64,000 nucleotides of DNA from Isosphaeraceae bacterium EP7. GTDB lineage: Bacteria; Planctomycetota; Planctomycetia; Isosphaerales; Isosphaeraceae. Below, piece after piece: positions 51,816-60,708 of this stretch. The stretch lies in the NCBI GenBank assembly GCA_038400315.1, contig CP151667.1, forward strand, positions 3,173,174-3,237,173, read 5' to 3'. Each line of letters opens with the position of its first letter. Within the stretch, counting starts at the first letter, position 1. The position numbers were made by a program, and so were the translations under genes. The notes under the pieces were generated by a model. That model saw only the letters and a program-made list of their open reading frames with translations, was not told the origin of the DNA and ran no database searches.

Positions 51816-52718
51816 ATGACCGATGACAAGCTCGACTCTCAGGTCGAAGCCTCGGCGGGCCTGGCCGACACCTCGGCCCCGCCGCCCTCGCGGAATTGGG
51901 CCCGGCCGGTGCTTCCGATGATCGGCCTGGCCCTGGCGATTACGCTGTCGCTCGGCGCCTCCCGGCTCGCGGAGCCGCGGGCCACGCCCATCACGCCTGT
52001 GGAAGTCACGCGCCTCTTCAACGGCAAGAACCTCGACGGCCTCTCCACCTGGCTGAAGGGGCCCGGGCGGCAAGATCCCGGCCGCGTGTTCGTCGTGGAA
52101 GATTCGACCATCCATATCAGCGGCGACGGGTATGGATATCTCGCCGCCGAGGAGGAATACCGCGACTACCACCTGATCGTGGAATACCGCTGGGGCAAGA
52201 GGACCGACGGCGGGACGTCGGTGCGCAACTCGGGCATCCTCCTGCACGCGACCGGCCCGGACGGCAACGCCGAGGGGACCTGGATGGCGTCGGTCGAGTG
52301 CCAGCTGGCGCAGGGCTGCGTGGGCGACCTGATCGTCATCCCCGGCCGCGACCAGGGCGGGGCCAAGATCCCCGTGACGCTCAGGTCCGACGTCGCGAAC
52401 GGACCCGACGGCCGGCCTCGGTGGAAGGAAGGGGGGAGTCCTCGCGAATTCAAGGGGGGGCAACTCTGGTGGTCGAAGCATGACCCGGATTATAAGGAGT
52501 TGCTGGACACGCGAGGCAGGGACGACGTGGAGAGCCCGGTGGGCGACTGGACCCGGGTCGAATGCCTGTGCGACGGGGGCCGGATCGAGGTCCGGGTCAA
52601 CGGCGTGGTGGTCAACAGGGCCTATGACGTGTCGCCGTCGGCCGGCAAGATCCTGCTCCAGACCGAAGGGTTCGAGCTCTTCGTCCGCAAGTTCGAGGTC
52701 CAACCCCTGAAGAAGTGA
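51816..52718 (+). CDS. Membrane-anchored DUF1080 (3-keto-disaccharide hydrolase-like) protein
   Basis: The 300-residue protein has an N-terminal anchor or signal segment (PVLPMIGLALAITLSLGASR) followed by one DUF1080 concanavalin-like domain. Diagnostic strands are VTRLFNGKNLDGLSTWLK, YLAAEEEYRDYHLIVEYRWG, TSVRNSGILLHATGPDG, ASVECQLAQGCVGDLIV and the end VNGVVVNRAYDVSPSAGKIL. Members of this family hydrolyse or cleave 3-keto-glycosides. The next two genes, a Gfo/Idh/MocA oxidoreductase and a TIM-barrel isomerase/epimerase, are the usual companions. ATG 51816 follows GGGATGG at 5 bases; ATG 51807 is an alternative. It lies 31 bases after the transglutaminase gene. Confidence 0.88.
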   Translation: MTDDKLDSQVEASAGLADTSAPPPSRNWARPVLPMIGLALAITLSLGASRLAEPRATPITPVEVTRLFNGKNLDGLSTWLKGPGRQDPGRVFVVEDSTIHISGDGYGYLAAEEEYRDYHLIVEYRWGKRTDGGTSVRNSGILLHATGPDGNAEGTWMASVECQLAQGCVGDLIVIPGRDQGGAKIPVTLRSDVANGPDGRPRWKEGGSPREFKGGQLWWSKHDPDYKELLDTRGRDDVESPVGDWTRVECLCDGGRIEVRVNGVVVNRAYDVSPSAGKILLQTEGFELFVRKFEVQPLKK

Positions 52719-52730
52719 AAGGATCCGCGC

Positions 52731-54014
52731 ATGCGAACCCCGACGCCCCGCAGGGACTTCCTGAAGGCCGCCGCGGCGGCCGGCCTGCTCGCCGCACCCG
52801 CGACGGCGACGACGAAGGCGGCCGAACGCGACGTGCTACGCGTCGGGCTCGTGGGATGCGGAGGCCGGGGGACGGGGGCGGCATCGCAGGCCTTGGCCGC
52901 CGACCCGGGCGCCAGGCTCGTGGCCATGGCCGACGCCTTCGAGGATCGCCTGCTCGACAGCCTGGCCGTCCTGCAAGCCGACCCGTCCGTGACCTCCAAG
53001 GTGGACGTCCGGCCCGAGTCCCGATTCGTCGGCTTCGACGCATGCGACAGACTGATCGCCGGCGATGTCGACGTCGTCCTGCTCTGCACCCCGCCGCACT
53101 TCCGGCCCCAGCACCTCAAGGCGGCGATCGACGCCGGCAAGCACGTCTTCGCCGAAAAGCCGGTCGCGGTCGACTCGCCCGGCGTACGCTCCGTTCTGGA
53201 GACCTGCGCCCTCGCCAAGTCGAAGGGCCTGTCCGTCGCCTCGGGGCTCTGCCTGCGCTCCGACAGCGGCTTTCGCGAGACCGTCAGGCGCATCCACGAC
53301 GGGGCCGTCGGCGACATCCTCACGCTCTTCGCCAACGACTATCGCTCGGGACGTTGGGCGAAGCCCAAGCAGCCCGGCTGGTCGGAGATGACCTACCAGA
53401 TGCGCAACTGGTACAACTTCACCTGGCTCTCGGGCGACTTCAACGTCGAGCAGCACGTCCACCATCTCGACACCTGCGCGTGGATCATGAAGGACCAATA
53501 CCCGGCGAAGGCCGTCGGCATGGGCGGCCGTCAGGTCCTGACCGGGCCCGAGTACGGCCAGATCTACGACCACTTCTCGGTCATCTATGAATATGCCGAT
53601 GGAGCCCGGCTCGTCAGCGAGTGCCGCCAGCAGCCCGGATGCTCGAACGACATGAGCATGCAGGCCTTCGGCACGCGCGGCAGGGCTGATCTCTCCGAGC
53701 GCCGCAAGGGGCTTCGCATCCGCGCCGCGGGCGTCGACTGGTTTTACGACGGCCCCAAGAACTCGATGTACCAGACCGAGCATGACGAGCTTTTCGCCGG
53801 CATTCGCGCGGGCAAGCCCGTGAACAACGGCGACTACATGGCCCGCAGCACGCTCCTGGCGATCATGGGCCGGATGGCCGCCTACACCGGCCAGGAAGTC
53901 ACCTGGGAGATGGCCCTGAACTCGCAGGAAGACCTCAGCCCGTCCCGATATGATTGGGACGCTACGCCGCCCGCCTCCCAGGTCGCCATCCCCGGCCAGA
54001 CCATCTTCCGCTGA
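52731..54014 (+). CDS. Tat-exported Gfo/Idh/MocA oxidoreductase
   Basis: The 427-residue protein begins with a Tat signal, RRDFLKAAAAAGLLAAPATA, then the Rossmann fold with VLRVGLVGCGGRGTGAASQA for NAD(P). Typical Gfo/Idh/MocA motifs are VDVVLLCTPPHFRPQHLKAA, IDAGKHVFAEKPVAVDSPG (the EKP catalytic Lys) and HHLDTCAWIM. The C-terminal sheet domain contains the family tail with YMARSTLLAIMGRMAAYTG. Export by Tat fits folding with bound cofactor in the cytoplasm. Such enzymes oxidise the C3 hydroxyl of sugars; with DUF1080 next door, a 3-keto-glycoside route is likely. GAAAGGA lies 9 bases before ATG 52731. Confidence 0.93.
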   Translation: MRTPTPRRDFLKAAAAAGLLAAPATATTKAAERDVLRVGLVGCGGRGTGAASQALAADPGARLVAMADAFEDRLLDSLAVLQADPSVTSKVDVRPESRFVGFDACDRLIAGDVDVVLLCTPPHFRPQHLKAAIDAGKHVFAEKPVAVDSPGVRSVLETCALAKSKGLSVASGLCLRSDSGFRETVRRIHDGAVGDILTLFANDYRSGRWAKPKQPGWSEMTYQMRNWYNFTWLSGDFNVEQHVHHLDTCAWIMKDQYPAKAVGMGGRQVLTGPEYGQIYDHFSVIYEYADGARLVSECRQQPGCSNDMSMQAFGTRGRADLSERRKGLRIRAAGVDWFYDGPKNSMYQTEHDELFAGIRAGKPVNNGDYMARSTLLAIMGRMAAYTGQEVTWEMALNSQEDLSPSRYDWDATPPASQVAIPGQTIFR

Positions 54015-54039
54015 AACCCGCGAGATCGAAGGGGAAACG

Positions 54040-55014
54040 ATGGAACCAGGAGCGACCGCCCAACCCCGGGGACTCGACGATCTCGGCCGCCGCACCTGGC
54101 TGCGCGCGACGGCCGGTGGCCTCGCGGCGCTGGCCACGGGCGTCGGCCGTGCGAGCGCCGACGAGCCGGTGAAGGCGGCCGGGAAGGGCCGTGTCACGCA
54201 GTTCCAGATCGCCTGCATGACCCTGCCCTATTCGCGCTTCCCGCTCGGGCGTGCCCTGACGGGAATCAAGTCGGCCGGATATCGCCACGTGGCCTGGGGG
54301 ACGACGCATCGGGAAGGGGCCCGCGAAGACGCGGTCCTCGCCGCCGACGCGCCCCCCGACCGGGCGAGGGAGCTGGGGGCGAGGTGCCGCGACCTCGGGC
54401 TGGAGCCCTTGATGATGTTCTCAGGGGTCTATCCCGAGGCCGACGATGCGCCCCAGATCCTCAGGGCACGGATCAAGCAGGCTTCAGCAGGGGGCGTGCC
54501 CCAGGTCCTGACGTTCGGCCACACGAAGGGGGGCAACCGCAGCCTCTGGGTCGAGCGGCTCAAGGCGCTCGGCCCGATCGCGCGCGACCACGGGGTCACG
54601 GTCGTCGTGAAGCAGCACGGCGGCGAGACCGGCACGGGCGCCGCCTGCGCGTCGATTATCCGGGAGGTCGGCGACGAAGGGATCAAGGTCAACTACGACG
54701 CCGGAAACGTGATGGATTACCTCGACGTGGACCCGATCCCCGACATCGAGGCCTGCGCAGGCGAGGTGCGCAGTTTCTGCATCAAGGACCACCGCAATGT
54801 CCCGCTGGACCAGGACTGCGGGCCCGGCCTCGGCGTGATCGATCACTACCGGCTGCTCCGCCCCCTCGCATTCACCGGCCGGCCCCTGCCGCTCTGCTGC
54901 GAGAACATCTCCGCCCCGCTCCTCCCACCGCCCACCGACCCTCGTGAGATCGACGACCTGGCCCGCCGGGCGCGGGAGTTCCTCGAGATCGTCACCCGGG
55001 GGCTGCATGCTTAA
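54040..55014 (+). CDS. Secreted sugar phosphate isomerase/epimerase-like TIM-barrel protein
   Basis: The 324-residue protein starts at 54040 behind AAGGGGA and has a Tat-like leader (GRRTWLRATAGGLAALATGV). The rest resembles AP-endonuclease-2/xylose-isomerase-type TIM barrels: FPLGRALTGIKSAGYRHVAW, GLEPLMMFSGVYPEAD, GVTVVVKQHGGETGTG, KVNYDAGNVMDYLDVDP and VRSFCIKDHRN. His, Glu and Asp residues at these strand ends would hold a metal. Similar proteins act as epimerases, isomerases or keto-sugar hydratases. It is the last gene of the run and its stop shares bases with the stop of the converging gene (TTAA at 55011-55014). Confidence 0.87.
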   Translation: MEPGATAQPRGLDDLGRRTWLRATAGGLAALATGVGRASADEPVKAAGKGRVTQFQIACMTLPYSRFPLGRALTGIKSAGYRHVAWGTTHREGAREDAVLAADAPPDRARELGARCRDLGLEPLMMFSGVYPEADDAPQILRARIKQASAGGVPQVLTFGHTKGGNRSLWVERLKALGPIARDHGVTVVVKQHGGETGTGAACASIIREVGDEGIKVNYDAGNVMDYLDVDPIPDIEACAGEVRSFCIKDHRNVPLDQDCGPGLGVIDHYRLLRPLAFTGRPLPLCCENISAPLLPPPTDPREIDDLARRAREFLEIVTRGLHA

Positions 55015-57425
55015 TCCGACACCGGCCGCCTCGACGGACGGCGTGTGTCCGGAGTCGGAGTCGTCGGCCGGCCGTTGACGGTGCCCGAGCGGACCCGGAC
55101 GGGCTCGAAGGCCGAGCCGTCGAGCGCGGTGTTGCCGGCGGCCGTCACCCTCAGCTCGTCGGGGTCGGGCGGGGGCCCTTCGCCCAGCCAGAGCGTCGGG
55201 CCGGGGCCCTTGGCGGGCTTGCCCAGGCGGTTGTCTCGCAGGTCGAGCGTCATGTAGAGCCGGCCCGCGTTGGACTTGATCGCGGGGGAGTGCTCCACCG
55301 AAAAGAACCCGGGGCGGGCCGGCTGCTCGATGGTGTTGCCGCGGAACTCCAGGCCGAAGGCCGGCGCGTGCGACCAGCCCCAGTGCACGGGCAGCTCCGT
55401 CGGCGCGGCGGTCACCTTCAGCGCATCGCCTCCGCCCAGGAACTGATTGTCGCGGATGATCGTGCCGAAGTGGTTCCCCACCAGCACCAGGTTGTTCGCC
55501 TCGCGGCTCCCCCGGGTGTCCAGTCGGTTGCGTTCGAACCGCTCGCCGACGAACCCGCTGGCCACGCTGATGACGGCCTTCGGGTCGGGCAGGGGTGCGT
55601 CCAGCAGGAAGGTGTCGGCGTCGACGGCCTGGGCCAGCCGGATCCAGGTCCCGGCCGAAGGCCCGGTCAGGACCGCCAGCACGGCCCCGGCCCCGGCGGG
55701 CTCGCCCTGCCGCCCTGCCACCCGCACGACGTACCCGTCGGCGGAGACCGCGGCGGGCCTCCCCTCGAAGCTCAGGCGATACGCCTCCGTCAGGATCAGC
55801 TCCGCGGCATTGATCCCCGGGATCGTGTCATCGTCGCGCGGGCCGATCCCCTCGACGGTGTTCTCCGCCACGAGGTCTCCGGCCCCCGAGTTCGTCAGCA
55901 CCAAAAACCGCCAGGTCTTGCCGTGGGGGGCCACCGGCTTGACGCGGTTGCCCTTCAGCACCAGGCCCCGCGTGCCATGGCCGACGAAAACCTCGAAGCA
56001 GGCCGACCCCGGGGGCGTCCCCGTGTAGGTGTTGTCGACGATCTCCCAGGGGCCGCCGAAGAACTCGACCGCCCCCCCGCGCAGGCGATTCCCGGCAATC
56101 CGCCCGGAAACCGCCGCGGGCAGCCGGATTAGCTTTGGTGCGGGCTCGGTCTTCGTCCGGCTCGGCCGGGCGACCGGCGGCCCCTCCAGGTCCAGGCCCT
56201 CGATCCTGAGGTTCACCCGGTACTCGGGATACTTGGGGCTGAGGCCATGGCCGATCACCGCGGGGCCGTAGAAGGTCCCTTCGTCCCAGAGGACGGGGCC
56301 GCTGAACCGGACCGAGAACCCTTGCAAAGTCGTGCAGCCCGCCCGGATCTCGATGGCCGTACCCCAGCGGGGCGAACCCGGCCCCTGGCCGAATTCCAGG
56401 ATGGCCCCGGGCTGGCCGACCAGTTCGATCGGCTCGACCAGGAGAAGCGGGCGATCGAGCCGGTACACCCCGGGCGTCAGCACGACCCGCCCGCCCCTGG
56501 CCGCCAGCGCATTCAGGTCGTCGCCCGGCCTGGCCTCGGCCGACCCGCTCGCCCGGATCGGACCAATTCTGGACAGGTCGCAGGCCCCGCCCCGGAACCG
56601 GGCGACGGCGAACCGTCCGTCGGCGAGGTCGGCCCGCACCATCATCACCGAGCCCGACTCGTCGCGACTGGGGGTGAAGTGCAGGTCGACGCGACCGTCG
56701 CCCGCCTTGGTCGCCACCATCGGCGCCATCGTCCCTTTTCCATAAGGCGGATGCGTCTCGGATAGCCCGCCGACCCAGGCCGTGCCCGCGGCGTTGCTCA
56801 GCGTCAGACCCGTTGGCTCGGAGCCCGGGGGCAGGCCGGTCACTTCCAGGTGCACCGCGCCACGCAGGCCGGGCCGCGAGTCGTCCTGACCTGCCCATCT
56901 CACCTGCAAGGGGGCGGCGACCACCTCCGGAACTGACAGGGCGGGCATTGCCAGCGCGGGATCGCAGGGGCCGGCGAGGAGGCGGGACGACTCCACCCGG
57001 TCGTCGGGGTATCCGACCGTCACGCGCAGGGGCACGCGGGCCAGGTCGCGGCCGGGGGCGAGGAACAGGTCGCCCCTGTCCGGCAACTTCGGATCCCGCA
57101 AGAACTCGGTATTGGCCGATTTGCGCGGATTCATCCCCGACTCCCAGCGCAATCCGTCGGGGCCCTCAACCCGGACCCAGCGGACCTCGACCCCGGCCGC
57201 GAGCCCCGTCAGGGCGATCCGAGCGTCTTGCAGCCGATCGGGGCCCACCCCCACGCCGGGCCCGACCCGATCCTGCCCATCTTGCCCGACCCAGGCGCAG
57301 GCCAATCGGGCCAAGGCCCGCCCGCCCGCCCGGCCCTGCGTCTGACTCCGGGCAGGGCCCGCCCACGCCCATGCAAGGGCCAGGGACGTCATCAGGCCGA
57401 GGCCGATCCTTCCGCCAGCATTCAT
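55011..57425 (-). CDS. Secreted right-handed beta-helix protein
   Basis: The 804-residue protein has a signal peptide (LGLMTSLALAWAWAGPARS). GGAGGT lies 5 bases before ATG 57425. Residues about 30-290 look like beta-sandwich domains. A pectate-lyase-like entry, RPGDDLNALAARGGRVVLTP, GVYRLDRPLLLVEPIELVGQ, begins at about 310. A solenoid of short strands follows (TTLQGFSVRFSG, SGRIAGNRLRGGAVEFFGGP, EIVDNTYTG, LVLVGNHFGTIIRDNQFLGG, GLEFRGNTIEQ). I see no pectate-lyase catalytic set. It may bind or cleave a polysaccharide; the function is unknown. The gene converges on the isomerase gene. Confidence 0.82.
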   Translation of the reverse strand: MNAGGRIGLGLMTSLALAWAWAGPARSQTQGRAGGRALARLACAWVGQDGQDRVGPGVGVGPDRLQDARIALTGLAAGVEVRWVRVEGPDGLRWESGMNPRKSANTEFLRDPKLPDRGDLFLAPGRDLARVPLRVTVGYPDDRVESSRLLAGPCDPALAMPALSVPEVVAAPLQVRWAGQDDSRPGLRGAVHLEVTGLPPGSEPTGLTLSNAAGTAWVGGLSETHPPYGKGTMAPMVATKAGDGRVDLHFTPSRDESGSVMMVRADLADGRFAVARFRGGACDLSRIGPIRASGSAEARPGDDLNALAARGGRVVLTPGVYRLDRPLLLVEPIELVGQPGAILEFGQGPGSPRWGTAIEIRAGCTTLQGFSVRFSGPVLWDEGTFYGPAVIGHGLSPKYPEYRVNLRIEGLDLEGPPVARPSRTKTEPAPKLIRLPAAVSGRIAGNRLRGGAVEFFGGPWEIVDNTYTGTPPGSACFEVFVGHGTRGLVLKGNRVKPVAPHGKTWRFLVLTNSGAGDLVAENTVEGIGPRDDDTIPGINAAELILTEAYRLSFEGRPAAVSADGYVVRVAGRQGEPAGAGAVLAVLTGPSAGTWIRLAQAVDADTFLLDAPLPDPKAVISVASGFVGERFERNRLDTRGSREANNLVLVGNHFGTIIRDNQFLGGGDALKVTAAPTELPVHWGWSHAPAFGLEFRGNTIEQPARPGFFSVEHSPAIKSNAGRLYMTLDLRDNRLGKPAKGPGPTLWLGEGPPPDPDELRVTAAGNTALDGSAFEPVRVRSGTVNGRPTTPTPDTRRPSRRPVSD

Positions 57426-57663
57426 CCCGGACCTCCATGTTCGGGCGATCTCATCCTCCGGCCCGATCGCCACGAGGGCTCGAGTCTAGCCGACCGCGTC
57501 GCCACCATGCCAGGGTCGGAGGCTGACGCCGCACCTGTGGGCGACGCTCATTTCGGAACCGAAACAAACTTCTAAAAAATTCCCCGAACAAATCCTGTCA
57601 CTTCGCGAGTCGAACGACGTAAGGCCTTAGGGGAAGTTCCAACTCTTCGTGGATCGAGGCACG

Positions 57664-59616
57664 ATGAGCGTGCACGATCACTGTTCGTTGGTGCCAGGCG
57701 ATGAGGCCAGGCGGATGTTCGAAGGACCCAGATCGCCTTGGTTTCGTTACGGGATGGCCCTGCTCGGGCTAGCGACGACTCTTGCGCTGCTGTTGAAGAT
57801 CCCCGTCAACGCGATCCCCCCGGTGGCCCTGGGCATCACCCTGTTCGTCGCCTGGTTCGGGGGCCTCTGGCCCAGCATGGCCCTGCTGCTGGCGACGGTC
57901 CTGATCGCGACGCCCAGGCTCTCGACGTCCGGGGATCTCTTCCGGATGGTGGTCTACGCGACGGACGCCGCGCTGGTCAACCTGATCATCGCCTGGTTCT
58001 GGCGCGAGCACAGCCGTGCCGAGGCCGAGGCGGCCGACCGCCGGGCGACCGAGCTGCGTTACCGGATGCTCTTCGAGGAGACGCCCGACCCCCTCTGGGT
58101 GGTCGCACCCCGGACCCTGGCGATCCTGGAATGCAACGAGGCCGCCACCCGCCAGTACGGCTACACGCCCTCGGAATTCAACGGCCTGACGCTCAACGAC
58201 CTGCGAGCCTCGCCCGAGGGGCGTGCACGCGTCCGGGTCGACGCCGCCATGGAGGCCGAGCCGCACCGCGCATTGCGCATCCGGGCCGACACCCCCGCCA
58301 GCGAGGGCGTGGAGGCCCCGGCGGGGGTGATCGCACACCGCCGCAAGGATGGGTCGAGCCTGGATGTCGACCTATCCAGCCGGCCGATCCAGGGCAAGGG
58401 GCTCGAGGCCGGGTCCTTGCTCGTCCTGGGTCGTGACGTCAGCGAGCGTCTGAAGGCCGAGGCCGAGCTGGACCGCGCCAAGCGCGAGGCCGAGGCCGCC
58501 AACCGGGCCAAGGACAGGTTCCTGGCCGTGCTCAGCCACGAGCTGCGAACCCCCCTGACCCCGGTCTTACTCGCCTGCTCGGCCCTGCTCGACGGGGCCG
58601 ACGACCTCGCCCCCGAGATCCGCCAGACCCTGGACATGATCCGCCGCAACGTCGAGCTGACCTCGAGGCTGGTCGCCGACCTGCTCGACGTCACCCGCAT
58701 CTCGCGCGGCAAGATGACGCTCGACCGCCGCCGGCTGTCCCTGAATGGCCTCATCCGCGAGTCGCTCCTGATCTGCGAGTCGGACCTCCAGGCCTCGAAA
58801 GTCCGGCTGGAGGTCGACCTCAGGGCCACCCGAGACCTGGTCGACGTCGACCCCGCCCGGCTCCAGCAGGTGCTCTGGAACGTGGTGAAGAACGCCGTGA
58901 AGTTCACGCCGGCGGGCGGCCTGATCCGGGTCCGCACGCTCGATGGCGACGGCCCGCGGTCGATCCGCGTGGAAGTCTCCGACGACGGCGCCGGCCTGGC
59001 CCCCGAGGCCCTGGCGCGTATCTTCGAACCGTTTCACCAGGAATCGGGCCCGGGTGGTGCCCACGGCCGCGGCGGGCTCGGCCTGGGCCTGGCCATCAGC
59101 CGCGGGATCGTCGAGGCCCACGGCGGCCTGCTCCAGGCCACCAGCGCCGGGCTCGGCCGTGGGGCCACCTTCAGCGTCGAGCTGGCGACCGCCGCCGCCG
59201 AACTGGACGCTCCCGCGCCCGGACTCGTGCCCGCCGCGGACCCCCGAGGCCGCAGCCTGAAGCTCCTGGTCGTCGACGACCACGCCGACACGGTCCGCGT
59301 CATCTCGGCGCTGCTGGAACGGGCCGGGCACCGCGTGACCCGGGCGAGCAGCCTCGGGTCGGCCCGCGAGGCCGCCCTGGCCGGGCGCTTCGACCTACTC
59401 CTCTGCGACATCGGCCTGGCCGACGGCAGCGGCCTGGACCTGATGCGCGAGCTGGCGCCGACCGGCCTGAGGGGCATCGCCCTGAGCGGCTTCGGCACCG
59501 CCGCCGACGTGGCGAGCAGCCTGGAGGCCGGGTTCGTCGCCCACCTGACCAAGCCCGTCCGCTGGAACGAGCTGATCCGTCAGATCGACGACGCGGTCCC
59601 GGCCATCGGCCCCTGA
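57664..59616 (+). CDS. Hybrid sensor histidine kinase with PAS and receiver domain
   Basis: Domain order over 650 residues: three to four membrane helices at about 25-115 (YGMALLGLATTLALLLK, VALGITLFVAWFGGLW, PSMALLLATVLIATP), like the DUF4118/KdpD type; a PAS domain at about 130-265 (LFEETPDPLWVVAPRTLAIL, ECNEAATRQYGYTPSEF); HisKA with H292 in LAVLSHELRTPLTPVLLACS; a HATPase with NVVKNAVKFTPAGG, DDGAGL and GLGLAISRGIVEAHGG; and a C-terminal receiver domain with VVDDHADTV and phospho-acceptor D582 in LLLCDIGLADG. All catalytic residues are present. No separate response regulator gene adjoins it. The ATG at 57664 follows GAGG; GTG 57649 is possible. Confidence 0.92.
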   Translation: MSVHDHCSLVPGDEARRMFEGPRSPWFRYGMALLGLATTLALLLKIPVNAIPPVALGITLFVAWFGGLWPSMALLLATVLIATPRLSTSGDLFRMVVYATDAALVNLIIAWFWREHSRAEAEAADRRATELRYRMLFEETPDPLWVVAPRTLAILECNEAATRQYGYTPSEFNGLTLNDLRASPEGRARVRVDAAMEAEPHRALRIRADTPASEGVEAPAGVIAHRRKDGSSLDVDLSSRPIQGKGLEAGSLLVLGRDVSERLKAEAELDRAKREAEAANRAKDRFLAVLSHELRTPLTPVLLACSALLDGADDLAPEIRQTLDMIRRNVELTSRLVADLLDVTRISRGKMTLDRRRLSLNGLIRESLLICESDLQASKVRLEVDLRATRDLVDVDPARLQQVLWNVVKNAVKFTPAGGLIRVRTLDGDGPRSIRVEVSDDGAGLAPEALARIFEPFHQESGPGGAHGRGGLGLGLAISRGIVEAHGGLLQATSAGLGRGATFSVELATAAAELDAPAPGLVPAADPRGRSLKLLVVDDHADTVRVISALLERAGHRVTRASSLGSAREAALAGRFDLLLCDIGLADGSGLDLMRELAPTGLRGIALSGFGTAADVASSLEAGFVAHLTKPVRWNELIRQIDDAVPAIGP

Positions 59617-59626
59617 CCGTCACACC

Positions 59627-60622
59627 TCAGGCCACCGTCACCACCACCTTGCCGCTGAGCGTGCCGGCCCCGTGCGAGGTATTCTGCTCCAGGAACTCCT
59701 GGGCCTGCCGCGTCTCCTCCAGCGGGAAGACCTTGCCGATGATCGGCTTGAGCTTCCCCTCGCCGGCCCAGCGCGACATCTCGACGGCCGAGGTCCGCTG
59801 CTCGTCGGCCGATGCGTTGAACATGGCGAAACCCAGAAGCGAGCAGTCGCGCGGGTAGAACGAGCCGACCGGCAACGAAGGTTTGGAGGTCCGGCCCGCG
59901 ATCAGGATCATCCGGCCTCGCTTGCGGAGCAGGGGGACGCTAACCTCCAGGTCGTGCTCTCGCAAAGTGTCGTACCAGACGTCGATGCCTTCGGGGCTGA
60001 ACTGGCGGAGGGCGGCCGGGATGTCATCGGTCTTGTAGTTCAAGGCCAGGTCGGCCCCCAGCGACTCGGCCAATTTGACCCGCTCAGGGCTGCCCGCCGA
60101 CGTGGCCACGCGGGCCCCCGCGGCCTTGGCCATCTGCACGACCATCGACCCGACCCCGCCCGAGCCGCCCGGCACATACACCGTCTCGCCGGCCTTGAGC
60201 TGGCCGGTGCGGAACAGCCCCAGGTGCGCCGTGATGCCCGTCAGCGCAATGGCCGCCGCCTGGGTGTCGTCCAGATTCGCGGGGGTGAGGTACAGCCACT
60301 CGGCGTCGACATTGGCGAACTCCGAGGCCGCGCCCGGCCTCCCCATCAGCCCCTGGTTCGACCCCCAGACCCGGTCGCCAACTTTCAGGCCCGTGACCCC
60401 CTGGCCCACCTCGTCGACCGTCCCGGCCACGTCGGACCCCAGGATATAAGGGAACGCCATCGGCATGGCGACCATGCCCGACCGCACGTACAGGTCAATC
60501 GGGTTGAAAGAGACCGCCCCCACCTTCACCCGGACCTGCCCCGGCCCCAGCTCGGGCAACGGCAAGTCCCCCACCTTGATCTGATCGGCCCCGCCCGTCT
60601 GCTCGATGTATGCGGCTCGCAT
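59627..60622 (-). CDS. Zinc-independent MDR dehydrogenase (quinone oxidoreductase-like)
   Basis: The 331-residue protein belongs to the medium-chain dehydrogenase superfamily, quinone oxidoreductase class. It begins with RAAYIEQTGGADQIKVGDLP and has VRVKVGAVSFNPIDLYVRSG, ILGSDVAGTVDEVGQGVTG (substrate domain), then VYVPGGSGGVGSMVVQMAKA for NADPH. Zinc ligands of alcohol dehydrogenases are absent. PIIGKVFPLEETRQAQEFLE near the end is the usual tail. It would reduce quinones or enones with NADPH. It lies 86 bases downstream of the membrane heme gene on the same strand. Confidence 0.92.
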   Translation of the reverse strand: MRAAYIEQTGGADQIKVGDLPLPELGPGQVRVKVGAVSFNPIDLYVRSGMVAMPMAFPYILGSDVAGTVDEVGQGVTGLKVGDRVWGSNQGLMGRPGAASEFANVDAEWLYLTPANLDDTQAAAIALTGITAHLGLFRTGQLKAGETVYVPGGSGGVGSMVVQMAKAAGARVATSAGSPERVKLAESLGADLALNYKTDDIPAALRQFSPEGIDVWYDTLREHDLEVSVPLLRKRGRMILIAGRTSKPSLPVGSFYPRDCSLLGFAMFNASADEQRTSAVEMSRWAGEGKLKPIIGKVFPLEETRQAQEFLEQNTSHGAGTLSGKVVVTVA

Positions 60623-60708
60623 TGGATTTTGGACCCTCCCCGACCGGCCTTCGGAATCTGTTCAGAGGCGGCCAAGCAAGGCCCCCCATTCGCCCCCCAC
60701 CATACCAC

